Shown here: one piece after another, positions 34,759 through 44,763 of the stretch
Position numbering within the stretch: position 1 is the first letter of the stretch
Layout of the letters: each line of letters begins with the position of its first letter
Assembly: GCF_029948125.1 (NCBI RefSeq)
Contig: NZ_JASAMB010000017.1
Coordinates: 124,001 to 188,000 of the forward strand
DNA from: Catellatospora sp. KI3
GTDB lineage: Bacteria > Actinomycetota > Actinomycetes > Mycobacteriales > Micromonosporaceae
Direction: 5' to 3'
Length of the DNA: 64,000 bases
Notes under the pieces: model-generated
The model's database searches: none
The model's input: the letters and a program-made list of their open reading frames with translations, nothing else
What the model was told of the DNA's origin: nothing
Translations under genes and position numbers: made by a program

Positions 34759-35125
34759 TTCACGTCCTATCACGCCCCGCAGATATTCAAGCAGCACGAT
34801 GTTCCTATGGCATCCACCTGCTGTTTTCTGCGTCACCGGCGTCCGGTTTTTATAACGCCACCATCACGGTAGAGCCTGAACTTGGTTACAGGCACGGCCC
34901 GAGCTTGACGCGGTAACACTCGCGAAGAATGCTCTGATCACGCGGTGGCGTGCACCACACGGCACCGCTGTCGCCTGTCATCCGATCGCCCCCCACGGCG
35001 GATGGGGTCGGGCGGCGCGAGTCACGCTAGGTAACAACCGAGCGGATGTCGCGCGGCAGCCGGCCACCCTCCAGGCGCAACCGGTGTGACGTGACCGGCC
35101 TCCGCAGGGAGGGGCGCTCCGTCTC
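34759..35125. other. Intergenic region upstream of the peptide ABC operon
   Basis: About 370 bases without a gene. AT-rich patches with GGTTTTTATAACG (34848-34860) and TTGACG (34905-34910) are compatible with a promoter; neither forms a convincing complete one. A short CCGG-CGT-CCGG followed by five T could end the recR transcript. Confidence 0.4.
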
Positions 35126-36130
35126 ATGGCCACGCCAGTCGACACCTCTGTCTCAGAGGTGCGCACCGATGCCGCGCCCGCCAAGGCGATCGAAGGCCGA
35201 TCACTGGGCCGCATCGCCTGGTCCCGTCTCAAGCGGGACAAGGTCGCCATGACCGGCGGCGTGGTGGTCCTGCTGCTGATCGTGATGGCGATCTTCGCGC
35301 CGTTCATCGTCAAGCTGCTGGGGCATCCGCCGAACGAGTTCCACCAGGACACCGCACTGCTCGACCCGTCGCTGGGCAACCTGCCCCGGGGCGACTTCCT
35401 GTTCTTCACCAACAGCGGCATCAGCGGGGACTTCCTGTTCGGTCTGGAACCGCTCAACGGCCGCGACCTGTTCAGCCGGGTCGTCTACGGCGCGCAGATC
35501 TCGCTGCTGATCGCCTTCCTGGCGACCGTGCTGTCGGTGCTCATCGGGGCGACGCTGGGCGTCATCGCGGGCTTCTTCGGCGGCTGGGTGGACACCCTGA
35601 TCAGCCGGGCGATGGACCTGTTCCTGGCGTTCCCGCTGCTGGTGTTCGCGATGGCGATCGTCGGCGTGCTGCCCGACACCGCGTTCGGGCTCTCCGGCAA
35701 CGGCCTGCGCATCGCGATGCTGATCTTCGTGATCGGCTTCTTCAACTGGCCCTACGTCGCGCGCATCGTGCGCGGCCAGGCCCTGTCGCTGCGGGAGCGC
35801 GAGTTCATCGACGCCGCGCGCAGCCTGGGCGCCCGCGGGCCGTACATCGTGTTCCGGGAGATGCTGCCGAACCTGATCGCGCCGATCCTGATCTACACGA
35901 CGTTGACCATCCCCACGAACGTGCTGTTCGAAGCGGGCCTGTCGTTCCTCGGCGTCGGCATCCAGGCGCCGACCGCCAGCTGGGGCGGCATGCTCGGCAA
36001 GGCCACCGAGTACTACAACGTGCCGCACTTCATGTTCTTCCCCGGCATGGCGATCTTCGTGACCGTGCTGGCCTTCAACCTCTTCGGCGACGGCCTGCGC
36101 GACGCCCTCGATCCCAAGGGCCGGCGCTGA
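35126..36130 (+). CDS. Dipeptide/oligopeptide ABC transporter permease, DppC/OppC type
   Basis: 334 residues from ATG 35126. The first helix (MTGGVVVLLLIVMAIFAPFI) follows the N-terminal RLKRDKVA of OppC-type permeases. After an external segment (RGDFLFFTNSGISGDFLFGL, then NGRDLFSRVVYGAQISL) come the BPD_transp_1 helices, including the EAA loop around EREFIDAARSLGARGPYIVF, which docks on the ATPases. The end is FGDGLRDALDPKGRR, as in DppC. It is the first gene of a five-gene operon; the insert between helix 1 and the permease core is longer than usual. Confidence 0.92.
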   Translation: MATPVDTSVSEVRTDAAPAKAIEGRSLGRIAWSRLKRDKVAMTGGVVVLLLIVMAIFAPFIVKLLGHPPNEFHQDTALLDPSLGNLPRGDFLFFTNSGISGDFLFGLEPLNGRDLFSRVVYGAQISLLIAFLATVLSVLIGATLGVIAGFFGGWVDTLISRAMDLFLAFPLLVFAMAIVGVLPDTAFGLSGNGLRIAMLIFVIGFFNWPYVARIVRGQALSLREREFIDAARSLGARGPYIVFREMLPNLIAPILIYTTLTIPTNVLFEAGLSFLGVGIQAPTASWGGMLGKATEYYNVPHFMFFPGMAIFVTVLAFNLFGDGLRDALDPKGRR

Positions 36131-36206
36131 ACCCGCCCGGCACGACCCAACGGACCACCACTGCACCGGTTCGAGACGCGAACCGTTCCACCAGGGAGGA
36201 ATGTAA

Positions 36207-37964
36207 GTGAAGAAGAAGGGAAGGGTGCTCGCGGCTTCAGTCGCCGCGTTCGCACTCGCGCTGGGGGCGGCAGCCTGCAGCGGCAAGACGGACGAACCCA
36301 GCACTCCGGCGGCGAAGGACGCGTACAACGCCGCGCTCACCGCGGTCTTCAACCCGTCCGACAAGAAGGGCGGCACGATCAAGCTCGCCCACTCGTCCGA
36401 CTGGGACTCGACCGACCCGGGCGACACCTACTACGGCTACTCGTGGAACTTCCTGCGTCTCTACGGCCGTTCGCTGGTCATGTTCAAGCCGGGCCCCGGC
36501 TCGGAGAGCAGCCAGCTGGTGCCGGACCTCGCCGAGAAGCTGGGCGAGCCCAGCGACGGTGGCAAGACCTGGACCTACAAGCTGCGCGCCGGCCTGAAGT
36601 ACGAGGACGGCACCGCGATCACGTCCAAGGACGTGAAGTACGCGGTCCTGCGTTCGCTGGACAAGGACGTCTTCGTCAACGGCCCGACCTACTTCAACGA
36701 CTTCCTGGCGCTCGAGGACGGGTACAAGGGCCCGTACAAGAGCAAGGGTGTCGACACCAAGGCCATCGAGACCCCCGATGAGCTGACGATCGTCTTCCAC
36801 CTGAAGACGGCGTTCGGTGGCTTCGACTACTTCGCGATGCTGCCCTCGACCGTTCCGGTCCCCGAGGCCAAGGACGACGGCGCGAAGTACAAGACCCACG
36901 TGGTCTCGTCCGGCCCGTACATGTTCGACACGTACGAGGCGGAGAAGAGCTTCTCCCTCAAGCGCAACCCGAACTGGGACGCGGCGACCGACCCGAACCG
37001 CAAGGCGCTGCCGGACCGCTACGAGGTCCAGCTGGGCGTCGCGGCGACCGACATCGACAACCAGCTCATCTCCGGTGACCTGCAGATCGACGTCGCCGGC
37101 ACCGGTGTGCAGTCGGCCACCCTGGGCAAGATCCAGGGCGACCAGGAGCTGAAGGCCCGCGCGGACAACCCCTCGATCGCGCGCCTGTGGTACACCTCGA
37201 TCAACCCGAAGGTGGCGCCGCTGGACAACATCGAGTGCCGCAAGGCCATCATGTACGCCGCGGACCGCACCGGTTACCAGGCCGCCTACAACGGTGAGGA
37301 GGCCGGTGGCGCCATCGCGACCAGCCTCATGCCGCCGCAGGTGCCGGGCGCGATCAAGGACGTCGTGTGGCCGGCGGGTGCCGACAACAAGGGTGACCTG
37401 GACAAGGCCAAGGCCGCGCTGACCGCTTGCGGCAAGGCGGACGGCTTCGAGGTCAACATGGCCTACCGCTCGGACCGCCCGAAGGAGCAGGCGACCGCCG
37501 AGTCGCTGCAGCAGTCCCTGGGCCGCGTCGGCATCAAGCTGACCCTGAAGGGCTACCCGGCCAGCGACTACTTCGCGCTGTACGCCGGCAAGCCGGGCTT
37601 CCGCAACGGTGAGGCCAAGCTGGGCATGGCCACCAACGGCTGGGGTGCGGACTGGAACGACGGCTTCGGCTTCCTGTCGCAGATCGTCGACAGCCGCGTC
37701 ATCCGTGACTCGGGCGGCTCGTCCAACATCTCGGTCTACATCCCCGAGGTCGACCAGATGATCGACAACGCGCTGCTGGAGACCGACGTCAAGAAGCGCG
37801 ACGCGCTCTGGGGCCAGGTCGACAAGCGCGTCATGGACGAGGCCGTGATCCTGCCGGGTGTGTGGGCCAAGGCTCTCACCATCCGTGGCAAGGGTCTGAC
37901 CAACGTCTTCGTCAACGAGGCGTTCGGCATGTACGACTACCTCGCCCTCGGCGCGGCGCAGTAA
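36207..37964 (+). CDS. Peptide ABC transporter substrate-binding lipoprotein (SBP family 5)
   Basis: 585 residues from GTG 36207, with GGGAGGA upstream. A signal (VKKKGRVLAASVAAFALALG) ends at a lipobox with Cys24 (GAAACSGK). The SBP_bac_5 pattern follows: NFLRLYGRSLVMF near residue 75, LVPDLAEKLGEPSDGGKTWT, YKLRAGLKYEDGTAITSKDV, VVSSGPYMFDTYEAEKSF and KAIMYAADRTGYQAAYN. The lipoprotein would sit on the outer face of the membrane and feed peptides to the two permeases. It lies between the two permease genes, an uncommon order. A long external loop at about 250-300 may reflect substrate specificity, which cannot be predicted. Confidence 0.93.
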   Translation: MKKKGRVLAASVAAFALALGAAACSGKTDEPSTPAAKDAYNAALTAVFNPSDKKGGTIKLAHSSDWDSTDPGDTYYGYSWNFLRLYGRSLVMFKPGPGSESSQLVPDLAEKLGEPSDGGKTWTYKLRAGLKYEDGTAITSKDVKYAVLRSLDKDVFVNGPTYFNDFLALEDGYKGPYKSKGVDTKAIETPDELTIVFHLKTAFGGFDYFAMLPSTVPVPEAKDDGAKYKTHVVSSGPYMFDTYEAEKSFSLKRNPNWDAATDPNRKALPDRYEVQLGVAATDIDNQLISGDLQIDVAGTGVQSATLGKIQGDQELKARADNPSIARLWYTSINPKVAPLDNIECRKAIMYAADRTGYQAAYNGEEAGGAIATSLMPPQVPGAIKDVVWPAGADNKGDLDKAKAALTACGKADGFEVNMAYRSDRPKEQATAESLQQSLGRVGIKLTLKGYPASDYFALYAGKPGFRNGEAKLGMATNGWGADWNDGFGFLSQIVDSRVIRDSGGSSNISVYIPEVDQMIDNALLETDVKKRDALWGQVDKRVMDEAVILPGVWAKALTIRGKGLTNVFVNEAFGMYDYLALGAAQ

Positions 37965-38060
37965 TCGCACCGGGCATCTGGACGGCAACAACCAAAGGTA
38001 GGTGAAGGCGTAGGGTGGCCGACCGGGCTCCGGTCCGGTCGGCCACCCGGGCCGACAATC

Positions 38061-39080
38061 GTGGTCAACTACATCATTCGGCGCCTGTTCGGCGGCGCGA
38101 TCATGCTCTTCGCGGTCAGCATCGCGACCTTCCTGATCTTCTTCGGGCTGCCCCGGCTGGCCGGCGCCACCCCGGAGAGTTTCGCGGCGCGCTACGTCGG
38201 CCCCCGGGCCACCGCCGAGGTGCAGGCGCAGGCGGCGGAGAAGCTCGGCCTCAACGACCCGCTGTACGAGCAGTACGGCCGCTGGGTGAAGGCGATCTTC
38301 GTCGGCGCTGACTACGACTACGGCCCGGCTGTCGAGCACTGCCCCGCACCCTGCTTCGGCTACTCCTTCATCACCAAGCGCCCGGTCTTCGACGACCTGC
38401 TTGACCGGCTGCCGGTGACGGCGTCACTGGCCCTGGGCGCGGCGGTCATCTGGCTGCTGGCGGGTGTCGCCACCGGCGTCCTGTCGGCGCTGCGACGAGG
38501 CAGCCTCTTCGACCGGTTCGCGATGGGTACCGCGCTGGCCGGCGTCTCGCTGCCCATCTTCTTCACCGGCACGCTGGCACTGTCGATCTTCAGCTACGGC
38601 AGACCGTTCGACTGGACCGCCCGCGGCAGCAGTTACACCCCGATAACCGAAGACCCGGGCATGTGGGCGTACAACCTGATCCTGCCGTGGATCACGCTGG
38701 CGTTCCTCTATGCCGCCGCCTACGCCCGCAACACGCGGGCGGGCATGCTCGAGACGATGGGCGAGGATTACATCCGCACCGCCCGCGCCAAGGGCCTGCG
38801 CGAGCGTACGGTCGTGGTCAAGCACGGCCTGCGCGGCGCACTGACCCCCATCATCACCATCTTCGGCCTGGACCTTGGCCTGCTGCTCGGCGGTGCGGTG
38901 CTCACCGAGACCACCTTCTCGCTGCAGGGCATCGGCAAGTTCACCATCGAAGCGATCAACAAGGGCGACTTCCCGCGCATCATGGGCGTGACCATGCTCG
39001 CCGCCTTCTTCATCGTGATCGCGAACCTGGTCGTCGATCTGCTCTACGCGGTGGTCGACCCGCGGGTGAGGCTGTCATGA
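38061..39080 (+). CDS. Dipeptide/oligopeptide ABC transporter permease, DppB/OppB type
   Basis: 339 residues from GTG 38061. The first helix ([20 protein letters not shown]) is typical of DppB, followed by an external stretch with [20 protein letters not shown], then the membrane core with the EAA loop ([20 protein letters not shown]) and the end [13 protein letters not shown]. It pairs with the DppC-type permease at 35126. Its stop overlaps the start of the first ATPase gene (ATGA), so the two are translationally coupled. Between the binding-protein gene and this start there are about 95 bases without a terminator. Confidence 0.93.
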   Translation: MVNYIIRRLFGGAIMLFAVSIATFLIFFGLPRLAGATPESFAARYVGPRATAEVQAQAAEKLGLNDPLYEQYGRWVKAIFVGADYDYGPAVEHCPAPCFGYSFITKRPVFDDLLDRLPVTASLALGAAVIWLLAGVATGVLSALRRGSLFDRFAMGTALAGVSLPIFFTGTLALSIFSYGRPFDWTARGSSYTPITEDPGMWAYNLILPWITLAFLYAAAYARNTRAGMLETMGEDYIRTARAKGLRERTVVVKHGLRGALTPIITIFGLDLGLLLGGAVLTETTFSLQGIGKFTIEAINKGDFPRIMGVTMLAAFFIVIANLVVDLLYAVVDPRVRLS

Positions 39081-40147
39081 ACACTGTGATCTCTCCTCGT
39101 CCCTCGGCGGAGGCGACGTCCTTCCTGGAACTGCGGGATCTGAAGATTCACTTCCCGACCGACGACGGCGTGGTCAAGTCCGTCGACGGGCTGAGCTTCT
39201 CGCTGGAGCGCGGCAAGACGCTGGGCATCGTCGGCGAGTCCGGCTCGGGCAAGTCCGTGTCGAGCCTGGGCATCCTCGGCATCTACCACCAGCAGAACGC
39301 GAAGATCTCCGGCGAGATCTGGCTCGACGGCCAGGAGCTGGTCAGTTCGTCGCGCGAGCAGGTGCGCCAGCTGCGCGGCAAGCGGATGGCGATGATCTTC
39401 CAGGACCCGCTGTCGGCGATGCACCCGTACTACACCGTGGGCGCCCAGATCGTCGAGGCGTACCGGGTGCACAACAACGTCTCCAAGAAGGTCGCCCGCA
39501 AGCACGCGATCGACATGCTCGGCCGGGTCGGCATCCCGCAGCCCGACCGGCGCGTGGACGACCACCCGCACCAGTTCTCCGGCGGCATGCGCCAGCGCGC
39601 GATGATCGCCATGGCGCTGTCGTGCGACCCCGAGCTGCTGATCGCCGACGAGCCCACCACGGCGCTCGACGTGACGGTGCAGGCGCAGATCCTGGACCTG
39701 ATGCGCGACCTGCAGCGGGAGTTCAACTCCGCGCTGATCATCATCACGCACGACCTGGGCGTCACCGCCGAACTGGCCGACGACGTCCTGGTCATGTACG
39801 GCGGCAAGTGCATCGAGTACGGCAGTGCCGAGGACATCTTCGAGCGGCCGGAGCACCCGTACACCTGGGGTCTGCTCGGCTCGATGCCGCGGCTGGACCG
39901 GCCGGTCACCGACCGGCTGCTGCCTATCAAGGGCACCCCGCCGTCTCTGATCAACGTGCCCTCGGGCTGCGCCTTCCACCCCCGCTGCGCCTTCGCCGAC
40001 CGCACCGGCGGCGCGAGCCGGCGCGACGTGCCGGAGTTGCTGTCGCTGGACAGCGGCAAGCACCGCGTGCGGTGCCACCTGACCGCGCCCGAGCGCCGTC
40101 AGATCTGGCAGAACGAGATCAAGCCGAACCTGGAGGGCGTGGCATGA
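39077..40147 (+). CDS. Peptide ABC transporter ATP-binding protein, DppD/OppD type
   Basis: 356 residues from ATG 39077, overlapping the permease stop by four bases. Motifs: Walker [10 protein letters not shown] near residue 53, Q-loop [12 protein letters not shown], signature [18 protein letters not shown], Walker [21 protein letters not shown]-loop [15 protein letters not shown], and the C-terminal oligopeptide/dipeptide extension [20 protein letters not shown] with Cys residues that bind an iron-sulfur cluster in OppD. It energises the importer with the next gene's product. Start and stop overlap both neighbours. Confidence 0.95.
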   Translation: MNTVISPRPSAEATSFLELRDLKIHFPTDDGVVKSVDGLSFSLERGKTLGIVGESGSGKSVSSLGILGIYHQQNAKISGEIWLDGQELVSSSREQVRQLRGKRMAMIFQDPLSAMHPYYTVGAQIVEAYRVHNNVSKKVARKHAIDMLGRVGIPQPDRRVDDHPHQFSGGMRQRAMIAMALSCDPELLIADEPTTALDVTVQAQILDLMRDLQREFNSALIIITHDLGVTAELADDVLVMYGGKCIEYGSAEDIFERPEHPYTWGLLGSMPRLDRPVTDRLLPIKGTPPSLINVPSGCAFHPRCAFADRTGGASRRDVPELLSLDSGKHRVRCHLTAPERRQIWQNEIKPNLEGVA

Positions 40148-41169
40148 GCGCGCCGATGCACAACGACGCCCTGCTCTCGGTCAGCGGCCTGCAGAAGCAC
40201 TTTCCGATCACCAAGGGCCTGCTCAAGCGCAAGGTCGGTGCGGTGCAGGCGGTCGACGGGCTGGACTTCGACGTCAGGCCGGGCGAGACCCTCGGCCTGG
40301 TCGGCGAGTCCGGCTGCGGCAAGACGACGACCGGGCGCCTGCTGACCCGGCTCATCGAGCCGACCGGCGGCAGCATCCGGTTCGAGGGCCGCGACATCAC
40401 GCACCTGTCCCAGGGCAAGCTGCGCCCGCTGCGGCGGGACCTGCAGATGATCTTCCAGGACCCGTACTCGTCGCTCAACCCGCGGCACACGGTCGGTGCC
40501 ATCGTCGGAGCGCCGTTCTACATCCAGGGCGTGAAGACCCCGCAGGGCACCAAGAAGGCCGTGCAGGAGCTGCTGGAGCTGGTGGGCCTCAGCCCGGAGC
40601 ACTACAACCGCTACCCGCACGAGTTCTCCGGCGGCCAGCGCCAGCGCATCGGCATCGCCCGTACGCTGGCCCTGAAGCCGAAGATGATCATCGCGGACGA
40701 GCCGGTGTCGGCCCTGGACGTGTCCATCCAGGCGCAGGTCGTCAACCTGCTGGAGGACCTGCAGGAGGAGCTCGGCCTGACCTACGTCGTGATCGCGCAC
40801 GACCTGTCGGTGGTGCGCCACATCTCCGACCGGGTCGCGGTCATGTACCTCGGGAAGATCGTCGAGATCGCCGACCGGGACTCGTTGTACTCGCACCCGC
40901 GGCACCCGTACACCGCGGCGCTGCTGTCGGCGGTGCCGGTGCCGGATCCGAAGCGGCGCGCGGGCGACCAGCGGGAGCGCATCCTGCTCACCGGTGACGT
41001 GCCCAGCCCGATCAACCCGCCCTCGGGCTGCCGGTTCCGCACCCGCTGCTGGAAGGCCCAGGAGATCTGCGCGACCACGCCGCCGCCGCTGGTGCGGCAC
41101 GCGGCCACCGACACCGAGGGCCACCTGGCCGCCTGCCACTTCCCGATGGCCGACGGCGAGCAGCGCTGA
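40144..41169 (+). CDS. Peptide ABC transporter ATP-binding protein, DppF/OppF type
   Basis: 341 residues from ATG 40144, overlapping the previous gene (ATGA). It opens [20 protein letters not shown], the OppF/DppF start, then Walker [15 protein letters not shown]-loop [14 protein letters not shown], signature [18 protein letters not shown], Walker [20 protein letters not shown]-loop [14 protein letters not shown] and the OppF tail [19 protein letters not shown]. Last gene of the operon; a strong terminator follows 17 bases after the stop. Confidence 0.95.
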   Translation: MSAPMHNDALLSVSGLQKHFPITKGLLKRKVGAVQAVDGLDFDVRPGETLGLVGESGCGKTTTGRLLTRLIEPTGGSIRFEGRDITHLSQGKLRPLRRDLQMIFQDPYSSLNPRHTVGAIVGAPFYIQGVKTPQGTKKAVQELLELVGLSPEHYNRYPHEFSGGQRQRIGIARTLALKPKMIIADEPVSALDVSIQAQVVNLLEDLQEELGLTYVVIAHDLSVVRHISDRVAVMYLGKIVEIADRDSLYSHPRHPYTAALLSAVPVPDPKRRAGDQRERILLTGDVPSPINPPSGCRFRTRCWKAQEICATTPPPLVRHAATDTEGHLAACHFPMADGEQR

Positions 41170-41185
41170 CCCGTACCCCCTGGTG

Positions 41186-41219
41186 AAGCCCGCACGGAGC
41201 CCGGCTCCGTGCGGGCTTT
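41186..41219 (+). terminator. Terminator of the peptide ABC operon
   Basis: AAGCCCGCACGGAG and CTCCGTGCGGGCTT pair perfectly around CCCGG and end in TTT. Confidence 0.9.
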
Positions 41220-41276
41220 GCACGTGGGGGCGAACTCGCCGCGCCTGCCTCACCCTCGCTCGCGGCTTCATGATCC

Positions 41277-41340
41277 GTGCAGTTTCGGGGAAAGTGCGCG
41301 AATCTTGGACCCGATTCCTGCACTTTCCCCGAAACTGCAC
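41277..41340. repeat. Palindromic intergenic repeat, copy 3 (perfect arms)
   Basis: The 21-base arms (41277-41297 and 41320-41340) are perfect inverse complements; the left begins GTGCAGTTTCGGGG and ends AAAGTGC. The 22-base spacer carries GAATCTTGGACCCGATTC, itself a small inverted repeat. It lies between the convergent dppF-type and dnaX genes. Confidence 0.9.
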
Positions 41341-41343
41341 GCA

Positions 41344-41381
41344 CGACCCACCCCGCGCGATGCCGCGCGTCAGGTGGGTCG
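41344..41381 (-). terminator. Terminator after dnaX
   Basis: CGACCCACC and GGTGGGTCG form the stem base, with an inner CGCGCG/CGCGCG pairing, just downstream of dnaX on the minus strand. Confidence 0.7.
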
Positions 41382-41386
41382 GGGTG

Positions 41387-43537
41387 TCAGTCGATCTTTT
41401 CGAGGTTGAAGCTTCTGCGAAGGGAGTCGACGGCGGCCTGCTCGGTGGTCTGCCGGGCGGTGGCGGGGTCGACGACCTCGTCGGTGGGTTCGTCGCCGGG
41501 GTCGAAGCCCTCGTAGGCGCGTACGCCGCCGGGTGGCGGGCCGTCGAACTCGGGGTCGTAGGGCGGCTCGTCCAGGGGCGGTCCGTCGTCGGCGGCCGTC
41601 GTCCGTCGGCCGGCCCCGGCTGAGGCCGGTGTCCGGCTCGCGGCGGGCGCTTGAGCGGCCCGGCCGCCGGTGGGGGCGTCGCGGCGGGGTGCGGGGTGCG
41701 CGGTGCGGCTCGCGGCCGGTGCGGCGGGTGCGGCCGGGGTGGCGGCGGGCTGGGCGGTGCCGCCGACCGGCGCGGTGGCGGGCCAGTCGTCGCCGGTCGC
41801 CGGGGCGGGTGCGGTACGCGGCGGTGCGGTGCGCGTAGGGGCGGCGGCCGCCGGAGCGCCGACGGTGCGGCCGACCGCGGCGCCGCGCGAGTCCCCGCCG
41901 ACCTCGCAGCGCAGCTGCCACGAGCCGCCGAGGACCTGGTGCACCGCCTCCAGCAGCGGACCGGGGTCGTTCTCCACCCCGCTCGCGTGGATCTTGTGCT
42001 TGAACAGCAGCACCAGCGCGTTGCCGTCGATGTCGCGCACCACCGCCTCGCGGGCGAAGGCGGCCGCCTTCTTGCTGCTGCGGCCGACCGTACGCACGAT
42101 CTCCTCCCAGGAGCGGCGTACGTCGGCCGCGCTGCCCGCGCCACCGGCCGGGGGCTGAGCGGCGGGCGCGGCACTGACCGGGACCGCGCTGACCGGGGCT
42201 GGGGCGGCCGGGACCGCGCTCACCGGCGCCGCGACCGGGGCCGCGGCGGCCGGGGCCGCGACGGGTGCGGCGGGCTGGGCCGGCGGGGTGGGCTGGGCGG
42301 GTGCGGCCTCGCGGGTCGCCGCCGGGCGCGGCGCGGCCGGGGTGGGCTCCGGACGGGCGTACTCCGCGGCCCGGGGGGCCACGGCGCCGGACTCCAGCCG
42401 CTCCAGGCGCTGGAGCAGGGCCGCGGCCGAGTCGTCGACGGCGGGCAGCAGCATCCGCGCGGCGATCAGCTCCAGCAGCAGCCGGGGCGAGGTCGCGCCG
42501 CGCATCTCGACCAGCCCGTTCGCCACGATGTCGGCGCAGCGCGACAGCGTCGCGGGGCCGAACTGCTCGGCCTGGGTGCGCATCCGGGTCAGCTGCTCGT
42601 CGGGCACGTCCACCAGGCCGCTGGTGCCCGCCTCCGGCACCTGGCGCAGGATGATCAGGTCGCGCAGACGCTCCAGCAGGTCACCGGCGAAGCGGCGCGA
42701 GTCGTGCCCGGCCTCGGCGACCCGGTCGATGGTGGCGAACGCGGCGGCGCCGTCCCCGGCCACCACGGCGTCGATCATCTCGTCGATGAGGGTGGCGTCG
42801 GTGACGCCCAGCAGGGACACCGCGCGGGCGTACGTCACGCCCTCCGGCCCGGAACCGGCGATGAGCTGGTCGAGCACGGACAGCGTGTCTCGGGCGGAAC
42901 CGCCGCCCGCCCGCACGACCAGCGGCAGCACCTGCGGCTCGACTGTGACGCCCTCCGACGCGCACAGCTGCTCCAGGTACGGCCGCAGCACGCTCGGCGC
43001 CATGAGCCGGAACGGGTAGTGGTGGGTCCGGGACCGGATGGTGCCGAGCACCTTCTCCGGCTCGGTGGTGGCGAAGATGAACTTGACGTAGTCCGGGGGC
43101 TCCTCGACGAGCTTGAGCAGCGCGTTGAAGCCGGCCGACGAGACCATGTGCGCCTCGTCGATGATGTAGATCTTGTAGCGGCTCACCGCGGGCGCGAAGA
43201 ACGCGCGTTCGCGCAGCTCGCGGGCGTCGTCCACGCCGCCGTGGCTGGCCGCGTCGATCTCGATGACGTCGATCGAGCCGGGGCCGTCGGGTGCCAGGGC
43301 GCGGCACGAGTCGCACTCGCCGCACGGCTCCGGGGTCGGGCCCTTGGCGCAGTTCAGCGACCGGGCCAGGATGCGCGCGCTGGAGGTCTTGCCGCAGCCG
43401 CGCGGCCCGGAGAACAGGTACGCGTGGTTGAGCCGCCCGCTCCTGAGCGCCTGGATCAGCGGCTCGGTGACGTGGTCCTGCCCGATCACCTCGGCGAAGG
43501 TGCGGGGGCGGTACTTGCGGTACAGCGCCAGCGCCAC
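41387..43537 (-). CDS. dnaX: DNA polymerase III subunit gamma/tau
   Basis: 716 residues from GTG 43537; GGAGG lies 5 bases upstream and the protein starts VALALYRKYRPRTFAEVIGQ, the standard DnaX start. Residues 1-360 are the clamp-loader AAA+ module: Walker A at 44-51 (GPRGCGKT), zinc site CAKGPTPEPCGECDSC, IIDEAHMVSSAGFNALLKLV, KFIFATTEPEKVLGTIRSRT and sensor 2 segment GSARDTLSVLDQL. Domain III is followed by a long Pro/Ala-rich linker (about 410-520) and a tau-like C-terminal domain (RRSWEEIVRTVGRSSKKAAAF). The whole clamp-loader and tau contact regions appear present. No frameshift-type slippery run was recognised. ybaB and recR, its usual neighbours, lie 7 kb away. Confidence 0.95.
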   Translation of the reverse strand: MALALYRKYRPRTFAEVIGQDHVTEPLIQALRSGRLNHAYLFSGPRGCGKTSSARILARSLNCAKGPTPEPCGECDSCRALAPDGPGSIDVIEIDAASHGGVDDARELRERAFFAPAVSRYKIYIIDEAHMVSSAGFNALLKLVEEPPDYVKFIFATTEPEKVLGTIRSRTHHYPFRLMAPSVLRPYLEQLCASEGVTVEPQVLPLVVRAGGGSARDTLSVLDQLIAGSGPEGVTYARAVSLLGVTDATLIDEMIDAVVAGDGAAAFATIDRVAEAGHDSRRFAGDLLERLRDLIILRQVPEAGTSGLVDVPDEQLTRMRTQAEQFGPATLSRCADIVANGLVEMRGATSPRLLLELIAARMLLPAVDDSAAALLQRLERLESGAVAPRAAEYARPEPTPAAPRPAATREAAPAQPTPPAQPAAPVAAPAAAAPVAAPVSAVPAAPAPVSAVPVSAAPAAQPPAGGAGSAADVRRSWEEIVRTVGRSSKKAAAFAREAVVRDIDGNALVLLFKHKIHASGVENDPGPLLEAVHQVLGGSWQLRCEVGGDSRGAAVGRTVGAPAAAAPTRTAPPRTAPAPATGDDWPATAPVGGTAQPAATPAAPAAPAASRTAHPAPRRDAPTGGRAAQAPAASRTPASAGAGRRTTAADDGPPLDEPPYDPEFDGPPPGGVRAYEGFDPGDEPTDEVVDPATARQTTEQAAVDSLRRSFNLEKID

Positions 43538-43689
43538 GGGTCCTCCATGTCCTCGCCCGCTTCGGGGCCATCCTGGCACGTCAGGTTTCATCCGAACGTC
43601 GCACGCCACCGTACCCCGCGGGGCTGACCGTCAGCTCGCGCAGTCACTACGATCCCGCAGGCAACACTCTCGGGGAGGAAGGCACCACC

Positions 43690-44691
43690 ATGCGACTGCG
43701 GACGATCGGCGCGCTCCTGGGCGCCCTGCTGCTGGGGGCGCTCGCCCCGGCCGCGGCGAGCGGCGCGGGCGCGCTCACCCTCTCCGCCGTGCGCGGCACG
43801 GTGGAGCTCAACGAGTACGAGGTGGCGGTGGTCGGCGTGGCCGCCGACAACCACACCGGCGCCGAGATCAAGGACGCCACCGTGGTGGTGGACGCCTCGC
43901 AGGCGGCGTCCAGCGTCATCGTCATGCACATGCTCCAGGACTGCGCCCGGTCCGGGCAGGTGTTCACCTGCCGGACCAGCGTCGCGGCCGGGGACTTCGC
44001 CCAGTTCCAGCTCGTGCTGCAGGCGCGGGCCGGCGCGGCCCGGGGGCCCGCGGGTTACGTGACCGTCCGGTCCCAGGGCGCGGCGGCCGTCAAGGTCGAC
44101 CTCCAGGTGGTACGGCCGCAGCTGGCCGACATCCGGACCACCTCCGACCGGGAGGTGGGCTCGGTCGGTCAGACCGTGCCGGTCACCATCGTCGTGCACA
44201 ACGCGGGTCCGGACCCGTCCTACCGCCCCACGGTCTTCGTCTACGAGGCCGACGGGCTGGACTTCCGCGGCTTCGCGGCCTGCCCGGGCGAGCTGGCCGA
44301 GGGCGGCTGCATGCTGCCCACCCTGGCGGCGGGCCAGTCGCTGGGCGTCGTCGCCAACATCAAGATCACCGCCAAGGACCCGAGCGGCACGTACGGGGTG
44401 CGCACCTCGACCGCCGACCCGAACACGGCCAACGCGGGCCTGCTGGACGTCTGCGTGCGCGGCGGATACTGCACCAACGGCCGCCGCTACGGCGTGCAGG
44501 CCGCTCCGGGCGCCGGTGCCGCCCCGGCGGCCTCGGAGCACGCCGTGGCCGCGCCGGACCTCGCGCCGGCGGCCGCACGGGGCCTGATCGGGGGCCTGCC
44601 CGCGATGCTGGCGTTCGGGCTGGTGCTCGTGGTGGTCGCGGTCGCGTCGGTGCAGCTGGCGCGCAGCTCGCGGCCGGGCCGGGACGGCTGA
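43690..44691 (+). CDS. Secreted surface protein, C-terminally anchored (DUF11-like)
   Basis: 333 residues from ATG 43690, with GGAGGAAGG upstream. The signal is MRLRTIGALLGALLLGALAP, cut near AAASGA. Two Ig-like beta modules follow: ALTLSAVRGTVELNEYEVAV with FTCRTSVAAGDFAQFQLVLQ, and VGQTVPVTIVVHNAGPDPSY (a typical DUF11 start). A C-terminal helix (AMLAFGLVLVVVAVASVQLA) and the basic RSSRPGRDG tail anchor it in the membrane. The pattern T-C-x5-A-G-D-F also occurs in the protein at 13033-14139, so they are paralogues. No function can be assigned. Confidence 0.8.
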   Translation: MRLRTIGALLGALLLGALAPAAASGAGALTLSAVRGTVELNEYEVAVVGVAADNHTGAEIKDATVVVDASQAASSVIVMHMLQDCARSGQVFTCRTSVAAGDFAQFQLVLQARAGAARGPAGYVTVRSQGAAAVKVDLQVVRPQLADIRTTSDREVGSVGQTVPVTIVVHNAGPDPSYRPTVFVYEADGLDFRGFAACPGELAEGGCMLPTLAAGQSLGVVANIKITAKDPSGTYGVRTSTADPNTANAGLLDVCVRGGYCTNGRRYGVQAAPGAGAAPAASEHAVAAPDLAPAAARGLIGGLPAMLAFGLVLVVVAVASVQLARSSRPGRDG

Positions 44692-44763
44692 CGGGGCAAC
44701 GGTTCGGTATCACCTCCGCTACTGGAGGTAGCGAACTCCATCGACGGCCGTTAGGGTCGCGTC

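Noticed and set aside
36237-38339. A 700-codon open frame antisense to the peptide-binding protein
   Set aside because: In DNA of this GC content, frames opposite real genes stay open by codon bias. The sense gene has a lipobox and family motifs; the antisense product is Arg/Val/Leu/Gly-rich noise.
41651-43627. A 658-codon plus-strand frame opposite dnaX
   Set aside because: dnaX motifs on the minus strand are complete; the plus frame has no motif and low-complexity composition.
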